Source: an uncultured Clostridia bacterium (lineage in GTDB: Bacteria > Bacillota > Clostridia > Oscillospirales > Feifaniaceae). From it: a stretch of DNA of 64,000 bases. The first letter of the stretch is position 1; each line of letters begins with the position of its first letter. The position numbers and the translations under genes are program-made. Below the pieces are notes generated by a model that saw only the letters and a list, made by a program, of their open reading frames with translations, ran no database searches and was not told where the DNA came from. The DNA lies in contig CALWCA010000012.1 of assembly GCA_944376235.1 (NCBI GenBank), forward strand, positions 32,397-96,396. Reading direction: 5' to 3'. This document shows positions 1 through 11,759 of this stretch, in pieces.

Positions 1-71
1 TTGGAAAAAACCCTTTTTTGCGGCGCGTGCCGGTGAGGGCCTGCGGTGCAAAAAACGGAAATGTCTTTTGA

Positions 72-2132
<2,061 letters not shown>

Positions 2133-2407
2133 CTCGACGTATCATGCGTGCGCTGCACGGAGGCGTCCTTACAGGGAAAGGGGCGCATCTGTATTTGATG
2201 CGTGCAGTAAGTAAAAATAGTCAAGAGGGGGCCTGTGCGCAGCCCGTGAGGCGTGCGGCAGGTAAAAAAATCCCTCCTTCAGTTTTTTAGCAAGGGAGGC
2301 GCCGCCCGCCCCAAGAGCGGCAGCCCTTTGCCCTTGTTTTCGCACAGGCCGCTGCGAAAGCATGAGAGGGGGCAAAAGGCGTAAAGCGGCGGAATGGAGA
2401 AGCAAGT

Positions 2408-4987
2408 ATGAGCAAAAAGCAGCAGCATCAGGAGGGCAAGCCCGCCAACTACGAACACCAGACCATTCTCCCGGTGGACATCAACGCCGAGATGAAGAAA
2501 AGCTATATTGAATATGCCATGTCGGTCATCACCTCGCGCGCCCTGCCCGACGTGAGGGACGGCCTCAAGCCGGTGCACCGCCGCATCCTGTATACCATGT
2601 ACCAGGACGGGCTGGTCTATGAAAAGCCCTTCCGCAAGGCGGCCACCACGGTGGGCGCCGTGCTGGGCCGCTTCCACCCCCACGGGGACGGCTCGGTCTA
2701 CGACGCGCTGGTGCGCATGGCGCAGGACTTTTCGCTGCGCTATCCCCTGATTGACGGGCACGGCAACTTCGGCTCCATCGACGGAGACCCGCCCGCCGCC
2801 TACCGTTACACCGAGGCCCGGATGAGCCGCATTGCCGCCGAGCTGCTTTCGGACATCGAGAAGGACACCGTCGACTTCATGCCCAATTTCGACGAGCGCC
2901 TCAAGGAGCCCACCGTTTTGGCGGCGCGCTTCCCCTGCCTGCTGGTCAACGGCTCGTCGGGCATCGCCGTGGGCATGGCCACCTACATCCCGCCCCACAA
3001 CCTCAGCGAGGTCATCGACGCCGTGGTCTACCAGATCGACCACCCCGACTGCACGCTCGACGAGCTCATGAACTTTGTCAAGGGGCCGGATTTCCCCACC
3101 GGGGGCATCATCAAGGGCGTGGCCGGCATCCGCGCCGCCTACGCCACCGGGCGCGGGCGCTGCCGCGTGACGGCGCGCACCGAAATCGAGGAGGTCAAGG
3201 ACGGGAGATTCCGCATCATCGTGACCGAAATTCCCTATCAGGTCAACAAGTCGCGCCTGCTCGAGCAGATTGCCGAATGCGTCAAGGACAAGCGCATCGA
3301 GGGCATCTCCTATCTGGAGGACGAATCGGGCAGAAACGGCATGCGCATCCGCATCGACCTCAAGCGCGACGCCAATCCCCAGGTGGTGCTCAACCAGCTG
3401 CTCAACTACACCCAGCTTTCCGACACCTGCTCCTTCAATATGATGGCGCTGGTTGACGGGCAGCCCAAAACGCTGGGCCTCAAGGAGATTTTGCACCAGT
3501 ATATCCTCTTCCAGGAGGAGATTGTGGTGCGGCGCACCCGCTTTGACCTCAAAAAGGCGGAGGAGAGGGCCCACCTGCTCGAGGGCCTGCGCATCGCCGT
3601 GGACAACATCGACGAGATCATCCGCATCATCCGCTCGAGCTACGACGACGCGCGCACCCGCCTGATGGAGCGTTTTTCGCTCTCCGCCGTGCAGGCGCAG
3701 GCCATTCTTGAAATGCAGCTGCGCAGGCTTCAGGGGCTTGAGCGCGAGAAAATCGAAACCGAATATCAGGAGCTCACCGAGCGCATCGCTTGGTTTCGCC
3801 GCGTGCTGGCCGACGAGACGCTGGTGCAGGACATTGTCAAGCGCGAGTCGCTGGCCATCAAGGAGAAATACGGCGACGAGCGCCGCACCTCCATTGAAAT
3901 CGACTATGACGAGATTGACCTGGAAGACCTCATCGAGCAGGAGGACTGCGTGATTACGCGCAGCCACCTGGGCTATATCAAGCGGCAGCCGGTGTCCGCC
4001 TACCGTGCGCAGAGGCGCGGCGGCAGAGGGGTCAACGCCATGTCCACGCGCGAAGAGGACTTCGTGGAGGACATCTTCATTGCCAGCACCCACAGCCACC
4101 TGCTCTTTTTCACCGATAAGGGCCGCGTTTACCGCATGAAGGGCTACCACATCCCCGAAACCGGACGCGCCGCCAAGGGCACCAACATGGTCAACCTGGT
4201 GCCCCTGGAGCAGGGCGAGAAGATCACCGCCGTGCTGCATCTTGACAATTTCGAAGAGGGCAAGTATCTGACCATGATCACCAGAAAGGGCACCATCAAG
4301 CGCACGGCGCTGTCGGAATACGACACGGCGCGCAAGGGCGGTCTGATTGCCATTTTGCTCGAGGAGGACGACGAGCTTGCCGACGTGCATCTGACAAACG
4401 GAAACGACACGCTCATGCTGGCCACCGTGGGCGGCAAGGCCATCCACATCCGGGAGAGCGACGTGCGCGTGATGGGCCGTCCGGCGCACGGTGTGCGTGG
4501 CATCGACCTTGAGCCGGACGACAGCGTCATCGGCCTGCAGGTGGTGCGCGACGGGGCCACGCTGCTCACCGTGACGCAGCAGGGCTATGGGAAACGCACC
4601 CAAATTAACGAATACAAGCTGCAAAATCGCGGCGGCAAGGGCATTCTCAACTACCATATCACCGACAAGACGGGGCCTGTGGCCGGCGTGCAGATGGTGG
4701 ACGAGACCGACGACCTCATGCTGGTGACAGACGACGGCGTGGTCATCCGCATCGACGTGGCCGAGGTGCCGATTTACTCGCGCGTCACGCAGGGTGTGCG
4801 CGTCATGAGGCTTGACGAAGGGGTCAGTCTTGTCACCATCACAAGGGCAGATAAGGAGCCCGACGTCGTGCCGGAGGAACAGGAGCAGGAAGAGGGGGAA
4901 AACGGCCTGTCCGACCAGACCGAAGCCTCTGAAACCGGCGATGCCGACACAGGAGAATCAGGCACGCCTGACACGCCGGTTTTGTAA
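2408..4987 (+). CDS. gyrA: DNA gyrase subunit A
   Basis: DNA breakage-reunion subunit of gyrase. The catalytic tyrosine is in AAYRYTEAR, about residue 134. The quinolone-resistance region reads [17 protein letters not shown], so the position usually Ser or Thr (Ser83 of E. coli) is Gly95, followed by Ser96; the acidic Asp99 (Asp87 equivalent) is kept. The GyrA box QRRGGRG, which marks a DNA-wrapping gyrase rather than topoisomerase IV, is present before a beta-pinwheel C-terminal domain. The last 45 or so residues are an acidic Glu/Asp-rich tail. At 859 residues the length is normal. The 275 bp after gyrB hold no other gene. Confidence 0.97.
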   Translation: MSKKQQHQEGKPANYEHQTILPVDINAEMKKSYIEYAMSVITSRALPDVRDGLKPVHRRILYTMYQDGLVYEKPFRKAATTVGAVLGRFHPHGDGSVYDALVRMAQDFSLRYPLIDGHGNFGSIDGDPPAAYRYTEARMSRIAAELLSDIEKDTVDFMPNFDERLKEPTVLAARFPCLLVNGSSGIAVGMATYIPPHNLSEVIDAVVYQIDHPDCTLDELMNFVKGPDFPTGGIIKGVAGIRAAYATGRGRCRVTARTEIEEVKDGRFRIIVTEIPYQVNKSRLLEQIAECVKDKRIEGISYLEDESGRNGMRIRIDLKRDANPQVVLNQLLNYTQLSDTCSFNMMALVDGQPKTLGLKEILHQYILFQEEIVVRRTRFDLKKAEERAHLLEGLRIAVDNIDEIIRIIRSSYDDARTRLMERFSLSAVQAQAILEMQLRRLQGLEREKIETEYQELTERIAWFRRVLADETLVQDIVKRESLAIKEKYGDERRTSIEIDYDEIDLEDLIEQEDCVITRSHLGYIKRQPVSAYRAQRRGGRGVNAMSTREEDFVEDIFIASTHSHLLFFTDKGRVYRMKGYHIPETGRAAKGTNMVNLVPLEQGEKITAVLHLDNFEEGKYLTMITRKGTIKRTALSEYDTARKGGLIAILLEEDDELADVHLTNGNDTLMLATVGGKAIHIRESDVRVMGRPAHGVRGIDLEPDDSVIGLQVVRDGATLLTVTQQGYGKRTQINEYKLQNRGGKGILNYHITDKTGPVAGVQMVDETDDLMLVTDDGVVIRIDVAEVPIYSRVTQGVRVMRLDEGVSLVTITRADKEPDVVPEEQEQEEGENGLSDQTEASETGDADTGESGTPDTPVL

Positions 4988-5049
4988 AAAATCAAGCGTC
5001 TTAAGGAAAAACGCTGAAATTTACAGGATGTGCTGAAAACAAGCGGGAT

Positions 5050-5099
5050 GCCAGGGCCCGGCCTTTGGGGACGAAAGTCCCCAAAGGCCGGGCCCTGGC
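5050..5099. repeat. 23-bp perfect stem-loop with GAAA tetraloop
   Basis: Positions 5050-5072 are exactly complementary to 5077-5099, leaving GAAA (5073-5076) as a GNRA-type loop. It lies 62 bp after the gyrA stop. No T-run follows on either strand, so it is not a standard intrinsic terminator, though it could stabilise the gyrA mRNA 3' end. It is directly followed by the four-way element. Confidence 0.8.
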
Positions 5100-5107
5100 C
5101 ACAGGCG

Positions 5108-5235
5108 CCGGGATGCTCCCCGCGCGCGTTTCATGCGATGTCCCGCATGGACGCCAAGCCAGGCAGGAAAGCCCTGCCCGGCTTGGCGCCGGCCGGGCCC
5201 TTTGGGTCGGCCAAACGCGCGCGGGGGCACCCCGG
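5108..5235. repeat. Four-way (cloverleaf-like) inverted-repeat element A
   Basis: An outer stem pairs 5108-5131 with about 5212-5234, including a 14-bp perfect core (CCCCGCGCGCGTTT and its complement). It encloses three hairpins: 5132-5149 (CATGCG/CGCATG), 5152-5187 (16 bp with one A-C mismatch) and about 5190-5211 (GGCCG...CGGCC with an inner CCC/GGG). This is the same plan as the element at 20509-20663, but the sequences differ. Folding is inferred by eye. Function unknown. Confidence 0.6.
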
Positions 5236-5256
5236 CGTAAAAAATGCAATAGAAAT

Positions 5257-5286
5257 GGGGGGCCAAAACCGAGAATTTGGCCCCCC
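5257..5286. terminator. Terminator between convergent gyrA and vWA gene
   Basis: An 11-bp perfect stem (GGGGGGCCAAA / TTTGGCCCCCC) with an 8-nt loop lies between two convergent genes. On the minus strand it is followed by a T-rich stretch, so it most likely ends the vWA transcript. It may also stop read-through from gyrA. Confidence 0.65.
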
Positions 5287-5352
5287 AGAAAGGATGAATG
5301 AGTGTGAGTGAGCAGTGTGTGAGTGGAAATAAGTGGGTGAACTGACCGCAGC

Positions 5353-6717
5353 TTAGAGGGAATCGGAGCAGGTAAAATCCGTTTCGATCATATTGGCAAG
5401 AAAACGAGCCTTGAGGGTGCGGTTTTTGCAAAAGCCGCAGCCAGAGACGTTGAGATCCTCGGGCAAAACGAATTTGATGCCTTTGACCAGCACGTCACGG
5501 CAGCCGGAGGAAAAATGTGCGGGAACCGTGAGGATTTTGGTTCCGCGCGGGTGTTCGGTGCCGGATTCGTCCTCCTCGCTGAGAAAGACAGCCAGCCCGA
5601 CGCGTTTGCGTGGGCAGACGTCGCGGATGGTGACGTCGAGCGTAAGAATGCGGCCCAGCGACTGCAGCTCAATTTCGCCCGCATCGGCGACAAGGGCGTC
5701 GCTGCAGCCCTCCACCGTCAGCTCGACCGGCTGGGGACAGGGCTCAGGCACGACGATTTCCGTGCAGTTGACGTCAATCGAAGGCTCGGGAAATGTGACG
5801 GCGTTGTCCTGATCATCGCTGTAGTAGACCGACTGGTTGATTTTTTTGGTGCCTCCTGTGGAGTCGACATGCTGCACCGTGAAGGTGAGCGAGGCTCCTT
5901 CGGAGGAGGTCACGCCAAGCTCCGGGATGTTCCAGCTCAGGGTGCGCTCCCCGGTCAGCATGGCCGAGCCCTTGGTGGGCTGCGAAAGGCTCAGGATTTG
6001 AAAATCCTGCTCCACCGTCTCGTCAATGAGGATGGAGGTTGCCCCCGGCTTGCTGATGTTTGCGGCGAGGTCTTCAAAGAGGGTTTCAAGATCGGCCTCA
6101 TCGGGAGTGACGGCAACGTGGGAGGCATCGGGGTCGGTGGCCCAGTCGTTGAGAGCCGAGACGTCGATACCGTTTGAGCCGATCAGACCGATGGCATAGA
6201 TAACGATGCCCCGCGCCCGGGCTGCGGCCGCGACGGGACTTGGGTTGCCGCCGGCGGTGGTGTTTCCGTCGGTGAACATCACCATGACCTTGGCATTGGA
6301 GGAGGGAGCGCTCAAAAGCGACGTGGCCACGGAAAAGGCGTCGGCATGATTGGTCAGCCCGCCTGCGGACAGGGCGTCAACGGCGGCGTTGAGATCTGCC
6401 ACGGAGGTGATGAGAGAGGTGTCCTCCGAGGCCGTGCTGGCAAAGCTGACAATGCCGATCCTGCTGCCCGAGCCAATCTGACCGTCCCCACTGCCGTCGG
6501 TGGCCTGGTCGATGATTTCAATGAATTTTTTTGCGCCCAGCTTGAGGTTGGCCAGCGCGCTGCCCTCCATGCTGCCCGAACGGTCGAGCACCAGGACGAT
6601 ATCGGTAGGATTTGTGGTGATATCGGGGGCGGCGGTCAGAGCCAGCGTTACGTCAAAGGTGCCGTTGCAGTCAATTTGGGTGAGGCTTGCGGTTTTGTTG
6701 GCGTTGGTTACACCCAT
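5353..6717 (-). CDS. von Willebrand factor type A domain protein
   Basis: The vWA domain occupies roughly residues 38-225. Its MIDAS metal-binding site looks complete: DRSGSM (DxSxS), a Thr in LTNHADAF and the Asp of MFTDG. The roughly 230 C-terminal residues are unassigned, beta-rich and contain about ten cysteines, with clusters such as CGFCKN near the end. There is no signal peptide or membrane segment, so it is either cytoplasmic or deposited on spores or cells by another route. GAAAGGAGC precedes the ATG. A plausible promoter (TTGTCA, 18 bp, TATTCT) lies about 45-75 bp upstream. The gene stands alone, divergent from the PAP2-like gene. The binding partner is unknown. Confidence 0.8.
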   Translation of the reverse strand: MGVTNANKTASLTQIDCNGTFDVTLALTAAPDITTNPTDIVLVLDRSGSMEGSALANLKLGAKKFIEIIDQATDGSGDGQIGSGSRIGIVSFASTASEDTSLITSVADLNAAVDALSAGGLTNHADAFSVATSLLSAPSSNAKVMVMFTDGNTTAGGNPSPVAAAARARGIVIYAIGLIGSNGIDVSALNDWATDPDASHVAVTPDEADLETLFEDLAANISKPGATSILIDETVEQDFQILSLSQPTKGSAMLTGERTLSWNIPELGVTSSEGASLTFTVQHVDSTGGTKKINQSVYYSDDQDNAVTFPEPSIDVNCTEIVVPEPCPQPVELTVEGCSDALVADAGEIELQSLGRILTLDVTIRDVCPRKRVGLAVFLSEEDESGTEHPRGTKILTVPAHFSSGCRDVLVKGIKFVLPEDLNVSGCGFCKNRTLKARFLANMIETDFTCSDSL

Positions 6718-6846
6718 GGGAAAAAGCTCCTTTCCGAGCCTAAAGGCTCACCCCAGAATATGCCGGGCTTTGAAGATGTGACAAATTTCGACAGACAAAA
6801 ATTTGGGGCAAGGGTGTTTTTGGCAAAATGCTCGCAACTTGGTTAC

Positions 6847-6876
6847 TTGACAAAGGGGCTTGTTTGCCACTATGAT
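6847..6876 (+). promoter_or_regulatory. Promoter of PAP2-like gene
   Basis: TTGACA (6847-6852), an 18-bp spacer and TATGAT (6871-6876), about 75 bp before the start codon. Confidence 0.7.
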
Positions 6877-6950
6877 ATTAAAATCACAAGAAAATAGGCA
6901 GGGTTTCCTGCAGGCTGGACCAACTGACCCGTTTTGGAAAGGAGAGATTC

Positions 6951-7592
6951 ATGACTGCAACAACTCCGACCACCCCGATGACGCCGAAATCTCCCACGTT
7001 TGCCGACCGGCTGGCCAAGGTCATCCGGGTTCTCACCATCCCTCCCGTGGGAGCGTTCACTCTGGTTTCGTCACTGTATTTCAAGCGGGGTCTGGAATTT
7101 GGCTCCCGTGTGGCTTATCTGTTTGCGGTGCTGTTTTTGTCGGTGTTCCCCGTGCTGGCCTATCCTTTGCAGCCCGCGATCCCGCGGTACCGGGGCAGAG
7201 GGCGGGAAGGGCAAAGAAGCCTGGCAATTTTGATGTCGGTGCTGGGCTATTTGTTTGGCATTATTTTCGTCTGCTTTACGCACGCGACCGATATGCTGCT
7301 GACCATCTATGTGGTCTATGTGGTGTCTGGAATCGGCATTGCCGTGTGCAGCAAATTTCTTCATGTTGCGGCAAGCGGCCATGCCTGCGCCGTGGCGGGC
7401 CCCGTGGCGGGCATGACCTATTTCCTGGGAGGGGGCGTTTTGCCCTGGGGGCTGCTGACCTTTTCGGTCGTCTGCTGGTCAAGCCTGCGCTTAAAACGCC
7501 ACACGCTGCCCGAGTTTTTGCTGGGCGGCGCTATTTCGGTGGGCTCCTTGTTTTTGACCATTGCGGTGCTCAGGGTTCCAAGATTTTCGTAA
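6951..7592 (+). CDS. PAP2-like integral membrane protein
   Basis: A hydrophobic protein of 213 residues with about five or six membrane segments. It carries degenerate versions of the phosphatidic-acid-phosphatase (PAP2) signatures: ASGHA where the family has PSGH (about residue 143), and RLKRHTLPEFLLGG where it has SRxxxxxHxxxD, so the last acidic catalytic residue is Glu or absent. It is therefore either a divergent lipid or isoprenoid-pyrophosphate phosphatase, or an inactive relative. The start is ATG with AAAGGAGAG at 6938-6946. The first 15 residues are Thr/Pro-rich. It is a single-gene unit ended by the hairpin at 7615-7646. Confidence 0.65.
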   Translation: MTATTPTTPMTPKSPTFADRLAKVIRVLTIPPVGAFTLVSSLYFKRGLEFGSRVAYLFAVLFLSVFPVLAYPLQPAIPRYRGRGREGQRSLAILMSVLGYLFGIIFVCFTHATDMLLTIYVVYVVSGIGIAVCSKFLHVAASGHACAVAGPVAGMTYFLGGGVLPWGLLTFSVVCWSSLRLKRHTLPEFLLGGAISVGSLFLTIAVLRVPRFS

Positions 7593-7614
7593 AGACGAAA
7601 GGGCCTTATGAAAA

Positions 7615-7646
7615 AGGGCCGGCAATCCAAAAGGATTGCCGGCCCT
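7615..7646. terminator. Bidirectional intrinsic terminator
   Basis: A 14-bp perfect stem with an AAAA loop, followed by CTTTT on the + strand and five T on the minus strand. It serves the convergent PAP2-like and MFS genes. Confidence 0.85.
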
Positions 7647-7667
7647 CTTTTGAAGGTTCAAGGGGGG

Positions 7668-8978
7668 TTACTGGTTTGCGGGAGTTGCGGTTTTTGCCGC
7701 TTCGATCTTGTCGTTGATGGCGTCGCACTTTTCAAGCTCTCTGGGCGAGAAGGTGAAGGCGCCCAGCATGAGCATCATGATGAGAACGCCTCCCACCGCG
7801 ATGGCCAAAAAGCCGGGCACATAGGAGCCAAACATGTCATACACGGCAGCCGAGAGCGGCACACCGACGGCGCTGCCCATGCTGACGAAGGGCTGACATA
7901 CGCCATATACTCTGGTATATTCCCTGTCGCCGAAGATGCGGCCGGTGATGTAGGGCATCTGCATGGTCTGGATGGCATTGGCAAAGCCGAAGACCACGGC
8001 AAAGATCATGGGCAGGGGGGATCTGGTGGCAAAGCACAGGAAGACGGCGGAGCCCGACAGGGTCAGGGCCAGCACGGAGGTGGTCAGCTTCATGCCGACG
8101 GTGTCATACATACGGCCCACCAAGATCTTTCCGGGCACCAGCACAAACATGGTAACAGAGAAAACGCTGGCGGCATAGGCGGCGTCAAAGCCGTTGTCGG
8201 TCAGGTGGCCGATGATGTTGTTTTGCAGGCCCATTCCGCAGGCTGAGGAGAGGAAGAGGCCAAACACATAGCACCAGTAGGTTTTGGATTTGAGGGCTTG
8301 GGCGCGCGTCATACCCGAAATGGAGGCGACGGGCTTGGTTTCATGCTTTTCGGAAGCCTGTTTTTCCCAGCCGAGGGGCTTGAGGCCCATTTCCTGGGGG
8401 GTTTCGCGGATCAGGAAGATGAGGACGGGCACCGTGATGATGAGGAAAACGACGGCCAGCTGAACAAAGCCGGAGCGCCAGCCCGAGGCTTCCACCGTGG
8501 CCGAGACAATGGGGGTCATGACAGAGCCGGCAAGGCCGGAGCCGGCCAGGGCAATGCCCATGGCGGTGCCGCGCTTTTCAATGAACCAATTGGAGAGGAT
8601 GCGGGCGATGGGCACGCCGGTCAGCATGCCGGAAAAGATGCCCTTGACCGTGGCAATGGCATAGAAGTGGTAAACACTGGTGGCCCTGGAGTAGCCGAAC
8701 ATGCAGGCGCCGATGATGCAGCAGCCGATAATCATAAAGGGCTTGAAGCGGTGGTTCTTGAAGAACTCACCCCACAGGGGGCTCATGAAGAGGCCGCCCA
8801 GCATAGCGAAGGAGTTGTAGAGCGTAAAGGTTCCACGGGCGACGCCCAGGTCTTCGCAGCAGGGGACGATGAACACCGAAAGGGTGTTGGAGATGATGCC
8901 GACGGCGGCTGCCTGGATACACAAGCAGCCGAGCACAACGACCCATCCATAAAAAAATTTAGGTTTACTCTGTTGCAT
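7668..8978 (-). CDS. MFS transporter, OFA (oxalate/formate antiporter) type
   Basis: A twelve-helix major facilitator of 436 residues. The N-terminus (KPKFFYGWVVVLGC) and the layout with a charged central loop (about residues 195-225) match the OFA family of organic-acid exchangers. The substrate cannot be told from sequence; formate, oxalate or another carboxylate is an inference. The start is ATG with AGGAGG a few bases upstream. Transcribed alone from a good promoter (9023-9051) and ended by the hairpin at 7615-7646. Confidence 0.8.
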   Translation of the reverse strand: MQQSKPKFFYGWVVVLGCLCIQAAAVGIISNTLSVFIVPCCEDLGVARGTFTLYNSFAMLGGLFMSPLWGEFFKNHRFKPFMIIGCCIIGACMFGYSRATSVYHFYAIATVKGIFSGMLTGVPIARILSNWFIEKRGTAMGIALAGSGLAGSVMTPIVSATVEASGWRSGFVQLAVVFLIITVPVLIFLIRETPQEMGLKPLGWEKQASEKHETKPVASISGMTRAQALKSKTYWCYVFGLFLSSACGMGLQNNIIGHLTDNGFDAAYAASVFSVTMFVLVPGKILVGRMYDTVGMKLTTSVLALTLSGSAVFLCFATRSPLPMIFAVVFGFANAIQTMQMPYITGRIFGDREYTRVYGVCQPFVSMGSAVGVPLSAAVYDMFGSYVPGFLAIAVGGVLIMMLMLGAFTFSPRELEKCDAINDKIEAAKTATPANQ

Positions 8979-9022
8979 GAGACAGTTTCCCTCCTGATTT
9001 AATCATTTGTCAGGCTTTGTCC

Positions 9023-9051
9023 AGTGTAGCATTCTTTTTGCGTGAATGCAA
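9023..9051 (-). promoter_or_regulatory. Promoter of MFS gene
   Basis: Read on the minus strand: TTGCAT, 17 bp, TACACT. It sits 45 bp before the MFS start. The rest of the 393-bp gap between the MFS gene and trpS holds only the trpS terminator. Confidence 0.75.
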
Positions 9052-9261
9052 CGGCTTTGCAGAAAGTTTTTATGAAACAGAGAAATTTGCCAAAAAGGAG
9101 CGGGACGGGGGCTGTCAATAAAGGACAACGGGGTCGGACATCTTCGAGCGGAAGCCTTCTCCAAAAACACAGGCAGCCAGATAAAACGCGTCAGCCATTC
9201 GCCTGCCGGGATGCAAGCATCAAAAGGGTTCCCGCTTGTCCGAAAGAAGAAGAGCAAAAAA

Positions 9262-9298
9262 CCAGGGAGGGAAAACGCGCGGCGTTTTCCCTCCCTGG
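9262..9298 (-). terminator. trpS terminator
   Basis: A 17-bp perfect stem with a 3-nt loop. On the minus strand it is followed by TTTTTT, about 70 bp after the trpS stop. Confidence 0.9.
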
Positions 9299-9371
9299 TG
9301 AAAGCGGCAACGGCACTCAAATACTGGCAGCAGGTCGATGTCAAAAGAATGCGGGAACCTCTGTCTGCCGG

Positions 9372-10382
9372 TCAGCGACGCCGCACAAAGCCCAGCCTGT
9401 CGTAGATATCCATCACCTTGGCATCGGTGATGTCGCGGGCCTTTTGGGCGCCCTTGGCCATGACGTCCTCCAGGTAGGCGCGGTCCTTGAGCAGCTCAAG
9501 GCTCTTTTCACGCAGGGGGCGCAGCAGCTCGATGACGGCCTCGGCCACGGCGGGCTTGAAGACGCCGTAGCCCTTGCCCTCAAATTCGGCCTCCACCTGC
9601 TCCACGGTTTTCCCGGTGGCCACCGAATAAATATTGATCAGGTTGGAAACGCCCGGCTTGTCTTCCGAGAAGGCCACTCTAGAATCGCTGTCGGTCACGG
9701 CGCGCTTGAACTTGCGCAGGATGTCGTCGGGCGAATCCATGACCAGGATGTAGGCGTTTTCGTTGGAGTCGGACTTGCTCATCTTGCGGGAGGGGTCCTG
9801 CAGGCTCATAATTTTGGCTCCCTCCTTGGGGATGAAGGCCTCGGGCACCACAAAGGAGCCGGGGAAGCGGTTGTTGAAACGGATGGCAATGTCTCTGGCC
9901 AGCTCCACATGCTGCCTCTGATCCTCGCCCACCGGCACGATGTCGGCATCGTAGACCAAAATGTCGGCCGCCATGAGCACGGGGTAGGTGAAGAGCCCGG
10001 CGTTGACGTTGTCGGCATGGCGCTGGCTCTTGTCCTTAAACTGGGTCATGCGCGAGAGCTCGCCGAACATGGTAAAGCAGCTGAGCACCCAGCTCAGCTC
10101 GGGATGGCCGGGCACATGGCTTTGAATGAAGAGCACGCACTTGTCGGGATCCAGCCCCGCCGCCAGCAGCTGGGCAAAGAGCTGATAGGTCTGTTCCCGC
10201 AGGTCGTCGGGGTTCTGCCGGACGGTGATGGCGTGCAGATCGACGACACAGTAACGGTTGTCAAACTCATCGCTGTCCTGGATGTCAACCCAGTTTTTAA
10301 TCGACCCCAAATAATTTCCGAGTGTGATTTTGCCGCTGGGCTGGATGCCGCTCAGACTGACCTTGCGCTTTTTTTCCATCAC
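9372..10382 (-). CDS. trpS: Tryptophanyl-tRNA synthetase
   Basis: Class I aminoacyl-tRNA synthetase that charges tRNA-Trp. The HIGH-equivalent is within PSGKITLGNYLG (about residues 15-26) and the KMSKS loop is intact (SRKMSKSDSN, about residue 200). Length 336 is normal for bacterial TrpRS. The start is ATGATG after AAAAGGAGC. It is monocistronic, with a leader of about 130 nt from the promoter at 10528-10556. The leader contains a hairpin but not the AGGGTGGNACCGCG core of a T-box, so tRNA-sensing control is not apparent. Confidence 0.96.
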   Translation of the reverse strand: MMEKKRKVSLSGIQPSGKITLGNYLGSIKNWVDIQDSDEFDNRYCVVDLHAITVRQNPDDLREQTYQLFAQLLAAGLDPDKCVLFIQSHVPGHPELSWVLSCFTMFGELSRMTQFKDKSQRHADNVNAGLFTYPVLMAADILVYDADIVPVGEDQRQHVELARDIAIRFNNRFPGSFVVPEAFIPKEGAKIMSLQDPSRKMSKSDSNENAYILVMDSPDDILRKFKRAVTDSDSRVAFSEDKPGVSNLINIYSVATGKTVEQVEAEFEGKGYGVFKPAVAEAVIELLRPLREKSLELLKDRAYLEDVMAKGAQKARDITDAKVMDIYDRLGFVRRR

Positions 10383-10527
10383 TGTATCGCTCCTTTTCTA
10401 TAGATTTTCGGCCAAAGCGGAGAAATTTGCCCCGCCCCCGCCGCGCAAAGACAAAAGCCCCCTTTGCCCGGCCCGAAGGGAGGGGCGAAGGGCAAGACCC
10501 TTTTTAAAGCCTTTGCGAATACCGCAT

Positions 10528-10556
10528 ATTATATCAAAAATTCCCCCTGTGCGCAA
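10528..10556 (-). promoter_or_regulatory. Promoter and structured leader of trpS
   Basis: Minus strand: TTGCGC, 17 bp, TATAAT. The leader contains a hairpin at about 10461-10495 (TTGCCC...GGGCAA with inner pairing). The rest of the 360-bp gap up to the AEC gene contains two further inverted repeats (10541-10571 and 10597-10632) and no gene. Confidence 0.75.
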
Positions 10557-10742
10557 GGCGCACAAGGGGAAAATGCAAGAATACATTGACACAGAAGCTG
10601 CCGGATGACACAGGGCGCGGCGGCAGCTTCCGGCACAGGGGTTTTGCAAAGACAGCCCCCGGAAAAAGCGCCGGGCAAGAGCCGACGGAAGGGCGCAGAA
10701 CAAAGGCGTCCGCGCTCCTGGACGTGCGGGGAAGGGGACGCC

Positions 10743-11657
10743 TCAAAGGGGCGGCAGCAGAAAGCCGAAGACGATCCAGACCAGCACGAAGGTGATCACG
10801 TTAGAGAGGCTGTTGAAGAGAGCTGCCGCCTTAGGGTGAAAGTCGTATTCCGAGCAGTAGGCGATGCAGTTGATGGCGCCGGGAAGCAGGAAAAAGAGCA
10901 CGAGAGTGTAGCGCGTCAGAGGGGGATACAGATTCAGGGAACACAGGGCAAAGGCGGCAAGCCCGCCCGCCAGATAGCGCAGGGGCAGCATTTTGAAGAC
11001 CAGCCGCCGCTCGTCGGCGCCTAAGTTGAAGTCGAGCGTCATGCCAAGCGCCAGCATGGAAAGCGGGGTGTTGATTTTGGTGATGGTGTCGGTAAAGGTG
11101 TAGCAGAAATCGGGCAGGTGGATGCCGGTGGCGGCCATGAGAAGGGCGGCCGCCAGGGCCAGCAGTACGGGAGAGGTGGCAAGCCGGCGGCCTGCCGCGC
11201 GCCAGTCGGCGCCCTGCTCGGTGTAGAGCTGGGCGTGGATGACGCAAAAGGCATAGAGTGTCACGGCGTTGCCGCCGTGCACGGCCACCATGATGGGCGT
11301 GGCCTCCGCGCCAAACAGCGCCTCGGCGAGAGGGATGCCGATAAAGCCCACGTTGATGCCGGCAAAATTCAAAACGGCCATGCCTTTTTGGGAGCGTGTC
11401 TTGCCGGGGAGAAGGAGGTAGACAAGCCCCGATAAGAACAGGCCGAACAGGCAGGACACCGCGAAGATCGAGAGATACTCGGGCGTGAGCTCCACCGTGC
11501 GGAAGTTGGACAGGATGAGGCAGGGGATGATGAGGGTGGTGATGAGCTTAAAGTAGATTTTATAGTCGTTTTCGCCCACAGCCCCGCTTTTGCGCAGCAC
11601 AAATCCCGCCGCGATGACAGAGCCTAGCAGTAAAAAGACCGAATTGACGGAAGACAT
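10743..11657 (-). CDS. AEC family transporter (auxin-efflux-carrier-like)
   Basis: An integral membrane protein of 304 residues with about ten hydrophobic segments in two five-helix halves separated by a short loop. The N-terminal half has the family's NF..IN.GFIGIPLA segment (NFAGINVGFIGIPLAEALFG, about residues 98-117). Bacterial AEC members export or exchange dicarboxylates such as malate; the substrate here is unknown. It is a single gene with its own promoter (11720-11748) and no regulator next to it. Confidence 0.8.
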   Translation of the reverse strand: MSSVNSVFLLLGSVIAAGFVLRKSGAVGENDYKIYFKLITTLIIPCLILSNFRTVELTPEYLSIFAVSCLFGLFLSGLVYLLLPGKTRSQKGMAVLNFAGINVGFIGIPLAEALFGAEATPIMVAVHGGNAVTLYAFCVIHAQLYTEQGADWRAAGRRLATSPVLLALAAALLMAATGIHLPDFCYTFTDTITKINTPLSMLALGMTLDFNLGADERRLVFKMLPLRYLAGGLAAFALCSLNLYPPLTRYTLVLFFLLPGAINCIAYCSEYDFHPKAAALFNSLSNVITFVLVWIVFGFLLPPL

Positions 11658-11719
11658 GAGAAAAACCCCTCTCTTGCGAAAAAACGCGGGTTTTTGCGCG
11701 CACCGGCGGTTTTTCCTTT

Positions 11720-11748
11720 ATTGTAGCGCCTTTGAAGGGGGGATGCAA
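11720..11748 (-). promoter_or_regulatory. Promoter of AEC transporter gene
   Basis: Minus strand: TTGCAT, 17 bp, TACAAT, about 65 bp before the start codon. Confidence 0.75.
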
Positions 11749-11759
11749 GGGGCTCTTTG

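Noticed and set aside
10383..10560. Possible T-box riboswitch before trpS
   Set aside because: The leader lacks the conserved T-box core and a specifier-loop layout; only one local hairpin is seen.
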